NCBI GenBank assembly: GCA_907163375.1
Contig: CAJQUW010009248.1
Span: forward strand, 124,001-188,000
Direction: 5' to 3'
DNA from: Prostheceraeus crozeri
Lineage: Eukaryota > Platyhelminthes > Polycladida > Euryleptidae
Length of the DNA: 64,000 nucleotides
Shown here: piece after piece, positions 46,950 through 58,234 of the stretch
Layout: each line of letters opens with the position of its first letter
Position numbering within the stretch: position 1 is the stretch's first letter
Notes under the pieces: model-generated
Databases searched by the model: none
The model's input: only the letters and a program-made list of their open reading frames with translations
What the model was told of the DNA's origin: nothing
Program-made: the position numbers and the translations under genes

Positions 46950-47660
46950 CAGATTTCAAGTGTCAATTTTATCGATGAGAGGAACAACATATGTGCATGT
47001 GTTCTATATAAATGACCTTAGTTAATGAATTCAACAGCCTCATTTCAAACAGTAATGTCATTTGCTTTTTTGACAATGAATGCGATGGTTGATAATGTGG
47101 AAAAAAGAAGACAACCATGTACCTCGCAATGATGATACCTGATCCATGCATATACTCCTAGATATATAAAACCCAAACTGTCAACCAAAACGGACGGTGT
47201 ACATCGGAGGGCTAACCTCTTGTGCATTATGTTACAAAACAATTAACGTGACAAGTGCACAATAAGTAAAATTTGCATCTTTGGCAGCAAAGGCAAATAT
47301 TCTACAGTATATCAAGAATAATTTCCTTACTGGAGCTGTGTATTTGGTACATATCTAGGAATCCATGCATACAGATACTTGTGAAAGATATTTTAGAAAT
47401 CTCTGCTGGCGAATATCTACATGCACATGTGTGTTCACAGCATTGCTGCCAAGTCCATTTCAATTATTTGAGATTCGACACCAGTAATGTCGTTTCACCT
47501 TAGGTAACTCAAAATTTCCTCCTATGCATCCAATGCAAAACGACACCAGTAATGACGGAAATAGACATCAAAAGTGACCTCATCAGCTAGCTATAAATAG
47601 ATATCCAGACATGATGTAAAATTATCAAAGAATACAAAGCAACCATCAATTTCATATACT
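46950..47660. other. Anonymous sequence
   Basis: No gene. The phrase GACACCAGTAATGACGGAAATAGACATC (in two parts: GACACCAGTAATGACGG and AAATAGACATC) at about 47538 recurs at 49966 next to a hairpin, hinting at another short element. Confidence 0.45.
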
Positions 47661-49034
47661 GGGTAAATCCAATTTATTCCACAACATTTCTGTCTTTTCA
47701 ACTTTTTCAACTTTGGGTCTCAGATTTCCGTGAAAATTTGCATATATACTCATTTTTTCACGCTGAACACGAAAATCTTAGCGGCGACCACACCAAATAG
47801 AAACTTTCCATAGAAATCTAGCACTTTTAAAAAGTCATTTTTTTTACATCTCGGTAAGAGGACAAATTGATGTCGGTCAGATAGATGTCGAATAGGAAAC
47901 TCTTCGGCTTCTGCATTTGGGTTGCTGATGAAACTGGGAACTTAGGATGAATGCTTGCATGCGGAAAGCGAAGTGACCAAAATGTAATGTATTGCATATA
48001 ATGTCCGTTGACCGTGACCCACCTTGTCCTCTGACCGAGATTTTTAAGGTCTCGGTCAGAGGACAAATTGATGTCGAACAGGAAACTCTTCGGTTTCAGC
48101 ATTTGGGTTCATGAGACTGCTGGAACTTAGGACGAATACTTGAACGCGTAAAACGAAGTGATCTAAATGTAATTACATACATTATCATGTCTTTAGACCG
48201 AGACCCTTGTACTCTGATCGAGATCTTCAATTTCAACGTTGTCCTCTGACCGAGATTTTTTAGGGTCTCGGTCAGAGGACATTTTCGTGGTTTTTGGAGA
48301 TTTTGAGAGGGTTAATTGATATAAATAAAAAATTTCTTTTGCATAGATGTTAAGAGCATGGATCCCTCCTATATTGTGAAATTTCATCGATTCCTGACTA
48401 AATTTCTGGTTTCAGCATTCATATGAAATTTTTGGGATTATTCAAATTCTCTGGTCGAAAAAACGGATAAAAATATTTTTAAATCAATATTGCTCACTTG
48501 TAACGGCATCAAACTGAATTTTCTTTACGGATTTATAAACTAGCACACTAGAGGATTCGTTTGGTGCAAAACGTTTAATGGAAGAATCAATATTCTTCGA
48601 GAAAAGGTACCTCGGTCAGAGGACAGAAAACGTCTCGGTCAGAGGACATTTTTTTCATTGGACAATGGAAACCCAGTGAAAATTCAATGATTAATATTGA
48701 TTATAACATTTAAAATTTGACTGTCTTAAAGAGCTGATCTTCTTCTTTCAGATGATATAAATATTAGTGGGTGTATTTTAAAGTATCTAATCGAAAATCC
48801 GTGTTGAAGTGAGAGTACTGCAACTTTGGACATGCCTTTTTGGTCTTTTTTCGGCAAAAAACGGCAACTAGTGAAGAAGGTCTTGGATTTGTGACTTTTT
48901 AAAAACCATGGCATAATTGATGAGATCTTTACGGTTCGATTAAAAAAAAACTATTGAAATCGGTTCAGAAATATGGACTTTACAAATCAAAGACACATTT
49001 TCGTCAAATGTTGTGGAATAAATTGGATTTACCC
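47661..49034. mobile_element. Non-autonomous TIR element, 1.37 kb, 4-bp TSD
   Basis: Perfect 29-bp inverted termini beginning GGGTAAATCCAATTTATTCC at 47661, complement ending at 49034. TACT directly flanks both ends (47657-47660 and 49035-49038). Inside, CTCGGTCAGAGGAC occurs six times exactly (48026, 48051, 48241, 48267, 48611 and 48634, two of them inverted) plus one-mismatch copies (47848), and 47850-48000 is partly duplicated at 48050-48180. There is no transposase. Its plan (GGGT start, about 30-bp TIR, 4-bp TSD, 14-bp internal motif array) matches the element at 51092-55268. Confidence 0.9.
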
Positions 49035-49038
49035 TACT

Positions 49039-50250
49039 ACATGTGAGAATCCTATGTTTTTCCACTAACACACTGTATTTCGTCTACATCTGTTTTCGCT
49101 TCATCATTGTGTTATTCTTGCAAATGAAATGTTGGAGTGTCTTTGATGAGCCATTTCAGATCGATTGGGGATGGCTTTTTTATATATATTTTCATTCAAT
49201 TTATGAATTACATGAAGTTTCTTACCGAAAAAAATATTGTTTAGTTTCAACAATCATGCACTCGTATCACTGTGTGCAACCTCTAATATATACCTTTCAT
49301 AGTGCATTTCCTCTGTAACACGAAAATTTGGCATTTGCAGTATAGAATCTGATTTGGTAAACAAAGTCTCACTTCACTGATAATATCAAATTTTAAAGAG
49401 AGTATAGTTGTTAATAGATAGGAACAGAATATACATCAAGAGCGTGGCCAAGAGATATTGACGACAGAACCATTGAATGCATTTGTTCATTGTTCGAATT
49501 AATAGTTCTGTAAAGAGTGCACAGTTTAGGGTTTGAAATGCTAGAAAAGTTCGATGACAAGCTCTCTTTCAAGTGAGAGAGTCCATGAAATATTGGAAAT
49601 GGATTCTCGTTATGTCATGATTGGAGCGAAAATAGTGGACCATTTCAAGACATCTGCGCCTAGTTTTTCGTGCACATGTTAAATTCGTATTGCTAGAAGA
49701 TAAAAAAGCAACAATGCTGTTATCTTGCACATTTCAATTATCATCACATCATGCGATGAACCGCTTGCATATTGATTTCCATAGTGTGTGAACATGTGCT
49801 TGGATTTGTTAATAAATTGTTCAAAGAATCTATTGCTCTGAATGCGTCAGTGAGCTAAGACGGCTGGTTATGAAATGATCTTGAACTGGGGCCTGAGCTT
49901 TTTCTTTGATATCGAATGGGACATTGATATCTTAGAAAAACCTGTCTGTGAATCAGTGATTTCAGACACCAGTTATGACGGAAATAGACATCTCATGATT
50001 AATATGACTATTGTATCGATATGACACCATTAATGCTGCCATTGATGTCGTCTCGTGCGCTAACGTGGCAGCATTACTGGTGTCACATCGATACAATAGT
50101 CTTATATTACGCATGATATTATTTACATAGATGTAGATTTCTTCGGGCAACAATACAGGAGATTTTCAGGCGCTTACGCGCCCACAAATGTCCAACATTA
50201 TTCCCCACAAAAATTCATAATGATGTTATATTTTGGGTAATTTAGCTATG
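49039..50250. other. Anonymous sequence with a hairpin
   Basis: No gene. 50006-50093 is an imperfect hairpin: 36-bp arms (start GACTATTGTATCGAT) with two mismatches. The following 50105-50220 recurs, diverged, at 62548-62660. Confidence 0.55.
50006..50093. repeat. Inverted repeat (hairpin), 36-bp arms
   Basis: GACTATTGTATCGATATGAC... at the left is answered by the complement ending ...ATCGATACAATAGTC at the right; about 16 bases of loop. Typical of a short hairpin MITE. Confidence 0.85.
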
Positions 50251-51950
50251 GTACCGTAAGTGGGTGTGAAAAGGGTCAATTTTTTAAGGTTTCACTTGCC
50301 CTGTTCTGTAATGTAGTGCTGTGATTTTGAAATCAAGCCAGTTAGATGGGCCACATGGTGGCCATTCGCCTATGCAATGAATCAGCAACTGGTTTTTGTA
50401 TTTCATCATTAATTTGTATTTTAATAGTGACCCTATTCACCCCATGCTTTGAGGTGAATAGGGTCTCTTCATTGAATTACATTTTTGGTTCCAAATAATA
50501 TTTCTAATTGAATCGGGTCAATACTGTTGATAAATTATGTCTATATAAATCCGTTCAAATGTTTCTAGTCCACTAAACTATAAACTTAATCTCTATTCAA
50601 GCATAACTAAACACAGCGCTGTTTTTGAAATCTATGAATTATCCAAGTTCTTAATTCTAAAGATTTATTTTTTTCAATAGAATTTGATTTCTCACAAACT
50701 GATTTTTGAGGTTCTTATCATTGTTGCCTTACCACGATAGGCAAAAATTGAAAAAGTTCATGATTCGATTACAAAAAAATATATTTTACTCATGTAAAAT
50801 AACGAATCAATTTAATATCCGCATTTTAGGCAAAACCGCCAAAACATTTTAGAGGAAAATAATGTTTCGAAAATGCAATCAGAGTTAAAGCTTTGAAACA
50901 GCGAAGAGTCACCATTCATTTCTATTATCTTTACTCCTATTCATTAACTCCTAATATCAATTTTCCTGTACTTCCTGCAACCCGGTGGCGAAGTAAGCCT
51001 ACAGGTTCAGGGCATCGTTGCGACGCGTCTTGCTTTGTGAAGCTTCTTGTCAGCATTGACGGCTGCGAAGTGCACGCCGAACAGCATTCAAGGGTCATTT
51101 TCAGATAAATGGGCCAATTCGTGAAAATCGTGTCACCAGTACTTTATTCATTAGATTAACTATCGATTCTGTTTCTTCTACTGTCAATGTCAGATAACCA
51201 CCTCACCCACTTCCGACGTTAGGGAAGAGTTCGCTTTGCGTTCGTTTATTGGTTGCTGTAGCTCAATGTCGACGTCAATTGGCATGAAAAGTGAATGTCA
51301 CCAGCTATTGTTTACAATTTCGCGGCCAACCTGACGAGCATCAGTTGAGGTAAGTAGTTTCTGTGATGCACAAACTTTCTTTACACGTATCGTAGATTGA
51401 TTAAGTGATTAAGTTAATTTCAGATCTCCACTTTCATTAAAAAAATCCGTCATAGAGTACATGTCACCAACTTTGGTGTAACATTCGTCACCATAACAAT
51501 AATTCAATTCAACATGTTCATAAACTCGTGTTAGAAACAATCTATGTACATTTTTCTGAAGTCCAACAAGTGTAGAAATAAAATCTATTTACTTTTTTGA
51601 CTAGAAATAAGTGAAAAACCAGACAAACGTTATTGTTTTAGGGTAAGTCAGGTAGATTGGTTAAGAATGTAACATTCGTCACGGAGATTTGACATAGATA
51701 AGCTTATGTAAGAATATCAATATTTTCGTAAAACTTTGATCTTTATGACATCTCGCAATAGCACTTTTTGAACGGACTGAAATGTTTTAAGTTTTTTCAC
51801 AATCTTAGACAAACTATAAAAATGTAACATTCGTCACGGTAACATTCGTCACGTGACGAATGTTACAGAATCAGAGAAATCTAGTTAATCTTTCTTTAAC
51901 TGTATTGTTTTTATATTGTATCATATAAATAATGGTTTTTCTCATTTCAG

Positions 51951-52160
51951 ATGCCCCTGACGCCTGCTGAACGTTCAAAAAGATACCGAGAAAAAAAGAA
52001 ACATGATTTAGCATATAAAGAAAAAAATCGCGAGAGACAAAAGAAAAACTACGTTCCTGTTCGTGTTCTCGGTTTACGGAAGCTCAAACAAAGGAGGAAA
52101 ACGGTTGCATCACGTGTACAAAAGCATCGCAGTAAAAATTGTAAAGAAGAATCAGCTCAG
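51951..52160 (+). CDS. Transposase exon 1 (basic N-terminal region)
   Basis: 70 codons from ATG at 51951, which lies directly after a splice-acceptor-like TTTCAG, to a CAG|GTAAGA donor at 52160. The product is very basic: A-E-R-S-K-R-Y-R-E-K-K-K repeats, as at the start of many invertebrate transposase-like proteins, and probably a DNA-binding or nuclear-targeting segment. The following intron is only 66 bp (52161-52226). Confidence 0.75.
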
Positions 52161-52226
52161 GTAAGAATTTAAATGCCATATTCTAATAATTTTTGTCTGA
52201 GTTAATTCGATTTTTTATTTTTTCAG

Positions 52227-54070
52227 GAGGTCGAGGATCATAGAAGGAAGATGACCAGGAAGAGAATTTCACGTGCCAATTCACGTGCTGGAAGGAAAAT
52301 CAGAATACTTCTTCGAACAAACGGTCGATTGGAGCAGAAGTATAATAGAACAAAGAAGCAACTTGAGAGAACTCGATTAAAAGTATCACAAAAAAGCAAG
52401 TGATGACGGAAACTGATTTTGGTGGGTTCGACTCACAAGTACATTCGTCACCTAAGACCAAGCTTACAAATGAGTTTCAAGCTGCCGGCTTATCAACATC
52501 ATCTTTGCCACCAAATCTGATAAAAACTTTAGTTTTCAATGAGTCAGTAGTATCTGAAATCAAAGAGAGTCGTTCAATGGATAGTACTAAGAAAGGATCC
52601 AGTGTAGGTAGGATTCTTTCCGGTAGAATAATGAAAAAATATCGGTACAATAATATGGCTCGCAAGACAATGAGATTTTCAAAAAGATGTTCAAAAACTT
52701 CAGCATCCAAAAATACCATCTTTGTTCGCAAACTTCGTACGCAAACGAAAGTTTTGATTGGAAAATCAGTAGTGGATTTTTTTTATCATGATGACGTTTC
52801 GCGCGTATGTCCTGGAAAAAAGGACACCGTGACAATAGATAAGGATCGTATTCAGAAGCGTTTTCTTACAGACTATATGAAAAATTTGTATAAGAAATTC
52901 TCCAGTGAAAATCCTTCTTTGAAATTATGTTACACAACGTTTACAAGACTCCGTCCGGCTAATATCAAACTGGTGAACTTCTTTAACCGAACGACTTGTC
53001 TGTGCAAATACCATCAGAATTTTGCTCTTTTGCTGAAATCATTGAAGGAAAACGGGTTTGATGTCGTCTCAAATAACCCTGATAAGTTTCTTGAATGCAT
53101 TGATGAAGTAGCTCAGAGCTCAGACGCGTTTGATCTTATGTCTTTCATACTGACTAAATCCTCAGGAATGCACTCTGAAACGATAACTTTCAATAAATGG
53201 GATAATGTGAAAGATGCCAATGGTAGGTCTAAGGTTAGACTAGTTTCAGAAACTCTTGTATATGAAGATTTTCTTCAACTTTTCGGTGAAGCCGTTCCCG
53301 TTTTCAAACATCACGTAAACCGCGTCTACAATCAGTTCAAGTTTGTGAGAAACTTGAAGGAGAAGCTTAACACATCTGAGGTTCTTATAAACATGGATTT
53401 TGCACAGAATTACTGCTGCAGTTCAAATGACGAGGTGCAAAGCGCTTACTGGTCGCAGTCGCAAGTAACTATTCATCCTCTCGTTGCCTACTTTAGATCT
53501 GATGACGGAGAAGTACATAGCTCTTCACATTGTGCCATATCTGGTGAGCTTGAGCATTCCGCAAGCATGGTTTTTGCAATCATAACTTCTTTTATTCACC
53601 AACTGAAAGATAATGGAAAGATAAAGCGGGTGCATTTCTTAACAGATAGCCCAACTTCACAATATCGTAACAAAAGTATCTTTGCTGTCGTTTCATGCTT
53701 CGAGAAAGTCTTCGATCTGTCTGCAACATGGAGTTTCTTTGAGTCATCACATGGTAAGGGTCCATGCGATGGAATCGGAGCAGTGATTAAGAGAGAGGCG
53801 GATAACTCGGTGAAGCACGGCAAACACATAATTCAGACATTTGCTGAATTCAAGTCATGGGCTAAGGAATTCCGAACAAATTCACAAATTCAGATTTTCA
53901 CCATTTCTGACGCTGATCTTGACGCCGCTAAGAATAGTCTCGCCACATTGTCACAAGATATCTCATCGATATCCTCAACGATGCAGGTCCATTCTGTCCA
54001 TTCTGCTCCATTCTTAAGGAATTGGAGTTCCGTATCATGTTATCGTTCGCAACTTATCTTGCTGTTGTGA
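52227..54070 (+). pseudogene. DDE/DDD transposase, main exon, one homopolymer frameshift
   Basis: The exon begins after TTTCAG in frame with exon 1 (basic coiled segment), meets TGA at about 52401 and continues in another frame from about 52394; an A6 run at 52390-52395 is the likely slip site. In the 556-codon main frame a Cys/His motif (C-L-C-K-Y-H-Q-N) lies at about 200-207. Three acidic motifs follow: L-I-N-M-D-F-A-Q-N-Y (D333), F-L-T-D-S-P-T-S-Q-Y (D416) and W-S-F-F-E-S-S-H-G-K-G-P-C-D-G-I-G (E448 or D457). The W-S-Q-S-Q-V-T-I-H-P stretch at 351-360 is also typical of this uncharacterised transposase family. The enzyme probably acts on the GTAACATTCGTCAC repeats. Confidence 0.8.
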
Positions 54071-54446
54071 TAAATGTGTCATGGGCAAATACTTTGACTG
54101 CCCCTGTGATGACATTGATTTCCACCCAAAAGTCGAAGTATTGAAAAAAGTACCTCCTCAAAATGAGGACGTCATCGTTCTGAAAGCAGATGACGAGGAC
54201 TATGAGAACTTTTACTTGTTCAAAGTTCATTCTTTGTCTCAACTTACAAGGAAGTCGAGACATGATTGTGGAAATGAATACAAAAGAGGTACTAATGTAA
54301 TCCATGGATCCTACTTTAGTAAGGTAGATTCCAGGATAAATTATCAAGAATTGTCTGACTCTCAAACATTTGTGCCAGTTAAGTGTTGTTTATTTGCTCT
54401 TCCACGTACAGCATATGCTTATTCAATGACAAAACTCGCATCGTAA
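54040..54446 (+). pseudogene. C-terminal Cys-rich part of the same transposase, second frameshift
   Basis: The main frame stops at 54070, but from about 54045 the neighbouring frame gives a Cys cluster (S-C-C-C-D-K-C) leading into 120 codons ending at TAA 54446 (K-Y-F-D-C-P-C-D-D-I then Y-F-S-K-V and F-A-L-P-R). No splice signals lie between, so a one-base frameshift best explains it. The C-terminal region probably forms a Zn-binding domain. Confidence 0.72.
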
Positions 54447-55268
54447 TCAAGAGCGACTATGTCTTCAATATTAAAACAGTGTTGAAGCTTGATCAATAAC
54501 TGGCTTGTAAGAGAATACAATTATGAATACTTCAAGTATTTTGTACTTTTGATGTTTGTATGTAGAGTTAATAGAATTTTTTATTCACTGCAATACGAAT
54601 CTGTTTTACTTAAAGACATGTACTCTTACGTAGTGTACATACCATAAATGATTCTTGACAAAAGTTATGCTTAATTTGGGCTAATATTATAAGCGTATAC
54701 AAATCGTGTAACATTCGTCACGTTCAAGTTGAAGCCTTATCGAGGACTTCAGTTAGATTATGAGGGAATTGCCCAATTGTACGACCAAATTTTGTTATTA
54801 TATCGTTGTATGATAACTCAAAGTGCTTTTTAATGCCTTTGTTAACGTATTAACCTTACATATAACTACAAAATAATAATAATATACATAAGTGTGCCGT
54901 CAAAATCATTATTATAATGTGATATTTCTTCAAACGAAATGGGTGCAATACCACTTGAGAGTATCAAACCACTTCAGACGTATTCAGTAACCTCTTACTG
55001 ACAATTAAGATGGAAACTAATGCGTCAATCAGAATATTAGTACCATTCATTCGAATCTCAATTGTTTTTGCTAATATTACGTAATGTTTTTCCTAGTTAT
55101 TTTCAACATGCTGTAAAAATTTAACTAAGAACTTCCTAGTTCCAATTTTTTGCAAATGATGCCTTCATACCCTGTATTTATCAGATATTGATAGGACTAG
55201 AAATTTTGAGATACTTTATTTTTTCGTATTTTCAAAATCGAATTGGCCCATTTATCTGAAAATGACCC

Positions 55269-57000
55269 TCAACTCGACACTAAACTATCACGCGACACGA
55301 ATCAACCAATTCCAGTGGCTGATACTGACGAAGCGCACGTGACCCCAGCTGAAAATGCAAAACAAATCTGAATGATAAGGTGAATCCCTATTGGCATGAT
55401 ATGAACGCTGTCGCCTTCAGAAGCTGTATAATTGCCTGTATAAAGTTTCTTGAGGTCATCATATGAATAGCGAATGAAAATGAAGTGCTCTCTATCGTGC
55501 AGCATAAAAGTTTTGACTGGTGTTTAAAAAAGTATAAGATTTACGAAATAAGAAAAGTTTCTTTTTCTGAACTTTAAATGTAAAATATGTATTCTGTTTT
55601 CTGTCGTGATACACTCACTATTATGTGCAGTTCTTTGAAAGAAAACATTTTTCAAAAAGTGATAATTTCTCAGATCTTAAAGCTCTGATATTCATTCCGA
55701 GTCAGGTGACACTATTCAACACGTGACCCTATTCACCCCAACTTACGGTACAATGTGGTAAAAAAGAAGGCAACAATCATGGACACGTATATCCAGGAAT
55801 CCATGCAACCATAGAAATTAACAATACCATAGAAAGTCCTAGAATGGAAATTGCATGAAAATTATGGCACACTCCGGGGGAACTTAGTGGGGGCAAAAAG
55901 CAAATTTTGCGAGATGGCTTTCTTGTTTTCTGGTTGGTATTTTCAATTATCAAGCCAATTTGTGATCTGGATTGTTGCCCCTTATCTGAAGATCATGTAC
56001 ACAAGAGCAATAATGAATTTACGAAATACTGCGGCAACAGGATGACAAAGAAGGAAATCCTTTGAAACGTTCTGTACGTTCATCATTTTGAAATATCGTT
56101 CCTATAATCTATCAAGAGTATAATCAGACACATGCGCAACTTGTAATATCGATTTACAGAGCATGCATTGCTCCAGGGTGAAATCAGAGGCCAAGAAATC
56201 TCAGAGTATTCATTTTACTTTGAAGGATTCCCCTGTTCAATATATTTGAACAATTTTCAATACCTTTGCATGCTTTCGAATATGAGCCTCCAAAATATCA
56301 TCACACTATATTACATAAGTCATCCAATGATTAATTGAAGAGTTCCAGCGACATTTCATGTATCTGATAAATGACTGTCGCTAAAGAAGCGTTTGATGTG
56401 TTTATTCAAGAAAAGGCTAGGTTTCTTAACCGCTTGAAGGAGAAATTATCCAATAATTAGAATTTTTATCTTTGAATTCTTCAGATGTTCTTACAACCAG
56501 TACATCGACTACTTTTGATAATGACTCTGTCAACCAAATTTCAAGTCGTTTTCCAGTGTTGAAAAATAGTTGTCAATGACTGGCACAAATAGACGCAGTA
56601 TATTGATTCATGGAATAGTAGGCTATTTTACATAAAACAATACCACCATCTCACTTAAAATTCTCTTCATGAAAATCCTGCAATTTGATGTCAACAACTT
56701 TCACAACCAACTTGGCAAATAGTTTGACTATGACATAATGTTTTAGATCGAATATGATCTACAAACCATAGATTTTTCCATGTGCCATCATTGTATATAG
56801 TGAAGATATCAAACTTCCATTCTAGTGTACTATTATCTACTTCTATGCACGCAACCATGTATGCCGTAATGATGATATCGGTATCTATGCATTTGAAAGA
56901 TATTTTAGAAGCCTTAGGTAGCGCATATCTACATTGTGTATTTATAGCATTGCTGCCCGCTTTTTTCCTACATGTGTTTAGGTTCGTATATCTTCCTTAG
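55269..57000. other. Remainder of the outer element and anonymous sequence
   Basis: 55269-55751 is the right half of the outer TIR element; its minus-strand open frame (55302-55505) has no recognised domain. 55840-55905 is a diverged piece of the 36110/43490 repeat. Nothing else identified to 57000. Confidence 0.5.
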
Positions 57001-57019
57001 TTAAAATACTGAACCACTA

Positions 57020-57240
57020 TATGCCGGTTTGGCATATTGCAGTTCAGGATAGATTTAGAATTCTATGATGTTGAATAGCAATATGCTTCGTGGGTATATT
57101 GCGGTTCAGTTACATAGAAAACCGAAACACAATGATATTACAGTTTAGACATCTGAACCGCAATAAGCTATCACTTCGGGCCTAACGGCCCTCAGCCTCA
57201 TAGCATATTGCGGTTCAGCTGTCTAAACTGCAATATGTTA
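57020..57240. repeat. Cluster of CATATTGCGGTTCAG motifs
   Basis: At least five copies of CATATTGC-G/A-GTTCAG or its complement within 220 bp, in both orientations (about 57030, 57093, 57155, 57202 and 57222). It directly abuts the 57246 hairpin and may be a MITE or subterminal array. Confidence 0.75.
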
Positions 57241-57245
57241 AGGTA

Positions 57246-57382
57246 ACAGGAGGATATCATGACTGTATGGGAAATACAGAGGTGTATAACTATGTTAAAA
57301 TCCCGAGGCCGTAGGCCGAAGGATTTTAACATAGTTATACACCGAGGTATTTCCCATACAGTCACAGAGATATCCTCCTGTA
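57246..57382. repeat. Large hairpin, about 59-bp arms
   Basis: ACAGGAGGATATC... is answered by ...GATATCCTCCTGT around a loop containing GAGGCCGTAGGCC. The arms match except for a handful of bases. A typical hairpin element (foldback MITE); the sequence phrase around TTTTAACATAGTTATAC occurs in both arms. Confidence 0.9.
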
Positions 57383-57946
57383 ACATACTTAAAGGATGCT
57401 CATCTCAGCCAATCAGAGAGAGGGACAGCTTGTTAATGGAGAGACAATATTGTTAAAATGCCAGGGACAATTTGTTAAAATGATTGTTTGTTATCTATGA
57501 TCAAATGTCTTTTCTAAATTGAGAATGTAGATAGATGTCCATGGATTTCCGTTCATAGTGCTTCGTTCTTAAGAAATCTATTTCTAAGTCATAGACTTCT
57601 AATTGTCTAAATATAAACAGAAGAAGAAGAAAGTATTGGGAAATCAAGAGACGTCTATGTTGGAAATCAAGATATCAAAGATAGCTAGAAATTTGACCCT
57701 TTTGATAGGTACATCTGTACTAATTCTATGGATATGGTTTCTTTCATTTAGGTCACTGATCTGCATTCAAAATTCAAAATCAAAGTTTTGGACGTCATTC
57801 TAGGGTCAGACGGATAGGCATTTCTTTTAAGATAGTTTACCATCGCAAAGCAACACGGTCAAAGAAATCATGACAAAAAGACACGCCACACCTATTACAA
57901 CTGAAGAGCTGAATAAGATACGGAAGACACCATTCCTCAAAACACC
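57383..57946. other. Upstream region of the Crypton-like gene
   Basis: It holds one arm of a 15-bp inverted repeat (TTAAAGGATGCTCAT, 57389-57403), whose complement lies at 60352-60366, beyond the recombinase gene. A stretch at about 57917-57946 reads I-P-Q-N-T in the frame of exon 1, so the true N-terminus may begin earlier. Confidence 0.5.
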
Positions 57947-58234
57947 ATGAATCAGAACTACTGGGCAAGAAAAGTATTCGACGACTGGCTCAAGGAAAGA
58001 AATACAACAATTTTAGAAAACGGTTCAGAGGACCTTATGTTTCTATCGGACCGTTCAAGCGATGGTCATGAGAAATTGGAGTTCATCTCCAAAGTCACTT
58101 TGAACCTGGCATTGAAATTTTTCTTTCATGAAGTTAGAAAGAAGAACGGCGATGTGTACCCGGGTGAAACTCTACGACTATTACTATGCGGAATCCAAAG
58201 ATACATCGGAAGCGAACGCAAGTTGGATTGGAAG
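57923..58234 (+). CDS. Crypton-like tyrosine recombinase, exon 1 (SAM-like N-terminal domain)
   Basis: Open from about 57923; ATG at 57947 is the first in-frame methionine but homology seems to start before it (I-P-Q-N-T). The encoded domain (W-A-R-K-V-F-D-D-W-L-K-E-R-N, then E-V-R-K-K-N-G-D-V-Y-P and L-L-L-C-G-I-Q-R-Y-I) matches the core-binding region of Crypton/KCTD1-ZMYM-like (DUF3504) proteins. It ends at AAG|GTAAGA. Confidence 0.8.

Larger units (their letters stand above)
51092..55268 (+). mobile_element. 4.2-kb DNA transposon with 30-bp perfect TIRs and TCAA duplication
   Basis: The termini are identical over 30 bp, starting GGGTCATTTTCAGATAAATG. TCAA precedes the left end (51088-51091) and follows the right end (55269-55272). 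The 14-bp motif GTAACATTCGTCAC occurs exactly at 51478, 51669, 51824, 51839 and 54708, and inverted at 51853. A DDE/DDD-type transposase is encoded between the arrays. The 4-bp duplication and possible DDD triad point toward a Sola-like superfamily, but I cannot confirm this. Perfect TIRs indicate recent movement. Confidence 0.88.
50251..55751. mobile_element. Outer TIR element, interrupted by the 4.2-kb transposon
   Basis: The left end GTACCGTAAGTGGGTGTGAA and the right end (complement GTACCGTAAGTTGGGGTGAA) are inverted over about 28 bp with three mismatches. The motif GTGACCCTATTCACCCC occurs near the right end (55723), at 50431 and, inverted, at about 50452, again a motif-array design. The bases outside are TATG (left) and AATG (right), a possible degraded 4-bp duplication; alternatively TA is duplicated. 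Without the inner insertion it is about 1.3 kb and non-coding. Confidence 0.7.
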
